Assembly (NCBI GenBank): GCA_963681505.1
Contig: OY811975.1
Coordinates: 2,912,149 to 2,976,148, forward strand
DNA length: 64,000 nt
Reading direction: 5' to 3'
Source of the DNA: Eunapius fragilis
Lineage: Eukaryota; Porifera; Demospongiae; Spongillida; Spongillidae
The notes under the pieces are model-generated. The model made no database searches. It had not been told where the DNA came from and saw nothing but the letters and a program-made list of their open reading frames with translations. Shown here piece after piece: positions 61,679 through 64,000 of the stretch. Numbering within the stretch: position 1 is the stretch's first letter; each line of letters opens with the position of its first letter. The translations under genes and the position numbers were made by a program.

Positions 61679-62637
61679 GATCATTCAGCTGCACTGTTGC
61701 ACTATATTCCTTTCAAGTCCATAAAACGGTGAGTATTTGATTCTGACACGATATGAGGATTACATAGCATGCATGTTCAAGTAATAACTGCTTACTCATC
61801 TATGACATTCAGATGGATTTTCAGTTACTCGATACCCAAGTCAGTCAATTTGAATCACACTTACCTTGGATGTTTCTACCATGTGATTTCAATTATATTT
61901 GTGCTTTATATGGTGCACAATATTCTCATTAACAGGAGCTATCTATATGTATGGTAGGATCGAAATATTTGATAGGTGTACAAGCATTTTTTTTAACTCT
62001 CCAGATTGACAAAAATCCTCAAGGAACAATGAAAGTTGTCTTATCAGATAAAGCTAGACAATCAGAAGGCATTAAAATGGACAACCTCTCATATTGCTGT
62101 AATAACATCACATGTAAAAATGCAGACCCCATGTTCCTTAACTGGCCAGTGGAGTCTCAAGCAGTCAATATTGCAACATTTATCAAAGACAGGAAACAAA
62201 CATGGAACAATACCAACAGTCAGTTTATTCAGGATAGTGAGGAACAGTACTACACGAAAAGCCCTGAATATGTTGTAGTGAAGATAAGCCATGCTTTTAC
62301 GGCTACAGATGCATCAGGGACTGTTTTTCTAACATTGTCAAACCGTAAGATGGTGGGCTATCTTACTGATATAAATGGAAATCAGATTAAGCAGCTGAAT
62401 TCAGGTTAGTGTAACATCTTATGCCTAAGTAAATTCATAATTTATGGCACTAGGTGAAGATCTTGGAAAACCAGACAAGATGTCACTAGCGGAATTATTG
62501 AAAGCAGCTGGTGTTGAGAGTCTGGATGCACCTTCTGATGCAGCCAATGCTAGAGGGAGAAATTTCAGAGAAAGGGGGTGCATTCTTCAGGTCACAATCT
62601 TTTACAACAATTGGAATTTCAGGTGGTTTGGTGCAAG
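61679..62637 (+). CDS. Partial gene for a probable membrane or secreted protein
   Basis: Exon 61679-61728 (ATATAG acceptor, ACG/GTGAGT donor) can read FSCTVALYSFQVHKT. Exon 62005-62404 (133 codons plus one base, phase 0-1) reads IDKNPQGTMKVVLSDKARQS, NLSYCCNNITCKNADPMFLN and VVVKISHAFTATDASGTVFL with MVGYLTDINGNQIKQLNS. After a 49-base intron, exon 62454-62637 (or ending 62622) reads GEDLGKPDKMSLAELLKAAG, VESLDAPSDAANARGRNFRE and RGCILQVTIFYNNW. The frames join. From weak memory it resembles uncharacterised protist/sponge membrane proteins with a P2X-like outline; I could not confirm this. The start and end are missing. Confidence 0.55.
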
Positions 62638-63565
62638 GTAATTAAGATGCAACTAAATGAATCGCAATTAGTTCTAATCATGTTATGTGGGAAAACTTGT
62701 ACTTAATATCGTTATGCATATAAAAATAATATTATATATAAGATGGCTCTGCATTGGAATGGCTATATTGATTTCCTACATGATTTTCAACACATTATAC
62801 CCCACCATGTTCTCTCTATCGATCATACAAAGGGCATTACCCCTCTGTGCATGGGATCACGATTTGTAAGAAGTATCGAGAGTTACGTTAGTAACTCTCA
62901 TATAGGATTTGACCCCGATTATGAATGTCATTAAAAAAACGCGACCCGCTTCTAACAAGACTCCCGACGAGCGGATGGCTTACCTTGTTATCGTCGTCGT
63001 ACAAGAAGGCAACAACAAGCAGTTTCGTGTTTGTTTGATGTCACAAAACCGCGTGGTTGTAGAGAACAAAACAATTTTTGAAACTCGTACCCAGTCCCAC
63101 GTATTTCTCGTTCTTCTTCTTGTTCTTGTTCTTGACCACGCATAACTCGGGATAGGAACACTTTTAAGAAATGAAAATCACACCAATGGCTTCAGAATTC
63201 ACTGGCATTTTCGCTTCTGTGGTCAAAACGTCTCGAGGCTACATGACATTTATCGGTGGTTGTGTTAGCAAATCACGTATAGCTTACTTGACACGACTCG
63301 GATAGGTCCTACGTCGCTCTTTATACGAAGTACTAGCAGTAGACATCAAATGTGTACGGTCTGGGCACTACACGTAGTGGTAATTAACTTTGGCGGTTAT
63401 GTATTTTTAATAACGTGCACGTGCGTACTATAATCATTCTTGTTATTCGATCGTTGTAGGTTTGACGCTCTTTGTAACTTAGTGAAGTTTTTTTTTCTCA
63501 AAATGCCTTCATGCACGTCAGGATAAGAAGAAAGCCAAATGACGAGCATAGTACCTCAAAACTAG
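62638..63565. other. Weakly annotated flank
   Basis: A possible next exon after an ATATAAG acceptor at 62742 reads WLCIGMAILISYMIFNTLY in the joined frame, which is hydrophobic but unproven. GAGAGTTAC and GTAACTCTC (62879-62900) form a perfect hairpin. Confidence 0.3.
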
Positions 63566-64000
63566 AGACGACGTATTAGATTCAGCCCGAGCGGAACTAC
63601 AAAGCAGAGCCTGAAAAGAAGCGGGCCTCTCAAACGTGAAAACTATCGAGCAGAGCCTGAAAAGAAACGGATCTCTCGACGCGCAAGGTATCGAGATGCG
63701 ATTAGTAGGGGGGGGGGGGGGGGAGAGGGTGCTGTCTGCTTCTGGCCCGATCCAAAAATAATTATGCGTTTGTGGGTTCATCGCGCTGGGGCGACAATTA
63801 ATAACCTCTCTTCTATTTCGGCCGCCCCTTAAAAGCCCCCTCAGATCCTGAAAAGGAACGGACCTCTCGACGTGCAAGGTATCGAGCAGATCCTGAAAAA
63901 AGACAGCGATATTGCCATAGTCCTGAACGTGCATCTCGCTCGGCGAAAAGAGTTAAGGTCACTCAATGGTATGTCGTACCTTTACAACCTCCCTCTCATA
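63566..64000 (+). pseudogene. Basic repeat protein gene, broken and running off the window
   Basis: Repeated YRA-[DE]-PEK-[KR]-R units: NYKAEPEKKRAS, then after a frame change NYRAEPEKKRISRRARYRD, then a C-rich element at about 63705-63838, then SDPEKERTSRRARYRADPEK and RQRYCHSPERASRSAKRVKV open to the window end. Such basic repeats precede helicase or other domains in some transposon-related sponge proteins (from memory). At least one frameshift and one insertion break it; the part after 63838 could still be coding. Confidence 0.5.
63705..63838. repeat. C-rich dispersed element inside the basic-repeat frame
   Basis: Starts with about 16 G, then GTGCTGTCTGCTTCTGGCCC (inverse of the GGGCC..GAAGC.GACAGC block at 57.05 kb), and ends AAAAGCCCCC. 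It separates two halves of the repeat-protein reading frame. Confidence 0.6.

Noticed and set aside
63518-63934. Minus-strand 138-codon frame
   Set aside because: Shadow of the plus-strand basic-repeat frame, and it crosses the poly-G element.

Overview
This is eukaryotic DNA, most likely from an animal and probably a sponge. The support is indirect. Introns with good GT..AG borders are often only about 49-58 bases. Several exon sets encode Ig-type surface receptors with a signal peptide, an Ig-like domain, a Pro/Ser/Thr stalk, a membrane helix and a short tail, an arrangement known from sponge adhesion molecules and receptor kinases. The palindrome TGTACATGTACA recurs throughout. A run of exactly 200 N (59613-59812) looks like a scaffold join. 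No rRNA, tRNA, CRISPR array or prokaryotic gene organisation was seen. Species identity cannot be settled from the sequence alone.

Layout. 1-5.5 kb: the 3' part of receptor gene A (+), a 26-bp minisatellite and a decayed Ig-like exon. 5.5-13.8 kb: an 18-bp minisatellite of about 8.2 kb with higher-order structure. 13.8-19 kb: two Ig exon relics on the minus strand and simple repeats. 19.3-22.7 kb: receptor gene B (-), of which a start exon, a signal-peptide exon and a membrane-helix exon are recognisable. 23-31.8 kb: many microsatellites and minisatellites and decayed copies of an unrecognised module. 31.8-48.1 kb: exons of receptor gene C (+): signal peptide, Ig domain, stalk, membrane helix and four tail exons ending at a stop. 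The proposed large intron of gene C holds a 27-bp satellite, and a 5.5-kb Ginger-type DNA transposon sits inside that satellite. 48.5-57 kb: small exon-like pieces, segmental duplications and minisatellites. 57-61 kb: nested inverted-repeat elements and the assembly gap. 61.6-62.7 kb: part of a plus-strand gene for a probable membrane or secreted protein. 63.5-64 kb: a broken gene for a basic repeat protein running off the window.

How the parts fit. Receptor genes A, B and C share exon phases (signal peptide 0/1, Ig 1/1, stalk 1/1, membrane helix 1/0), so they are paralogues able to exchange phase-1 exons. B and C diverge from the middle of the window. The clearest single event is the transposon: it has 70-bp terminal inverted repeats beginning TGTTA, a 4-bp TACA target duplication, and array units on both sides, so one satellite was cut into two blocks. 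Its gene joins an HHCC/DDE integrase, an acidic linker made by a triplicated exon pair, a Cys-rich region, a Ulp1-like protease and a PHD finger, and it is now broken by stops and frameshifts. Most of the long open frames in the window lie in tandem repeats and are not genes.
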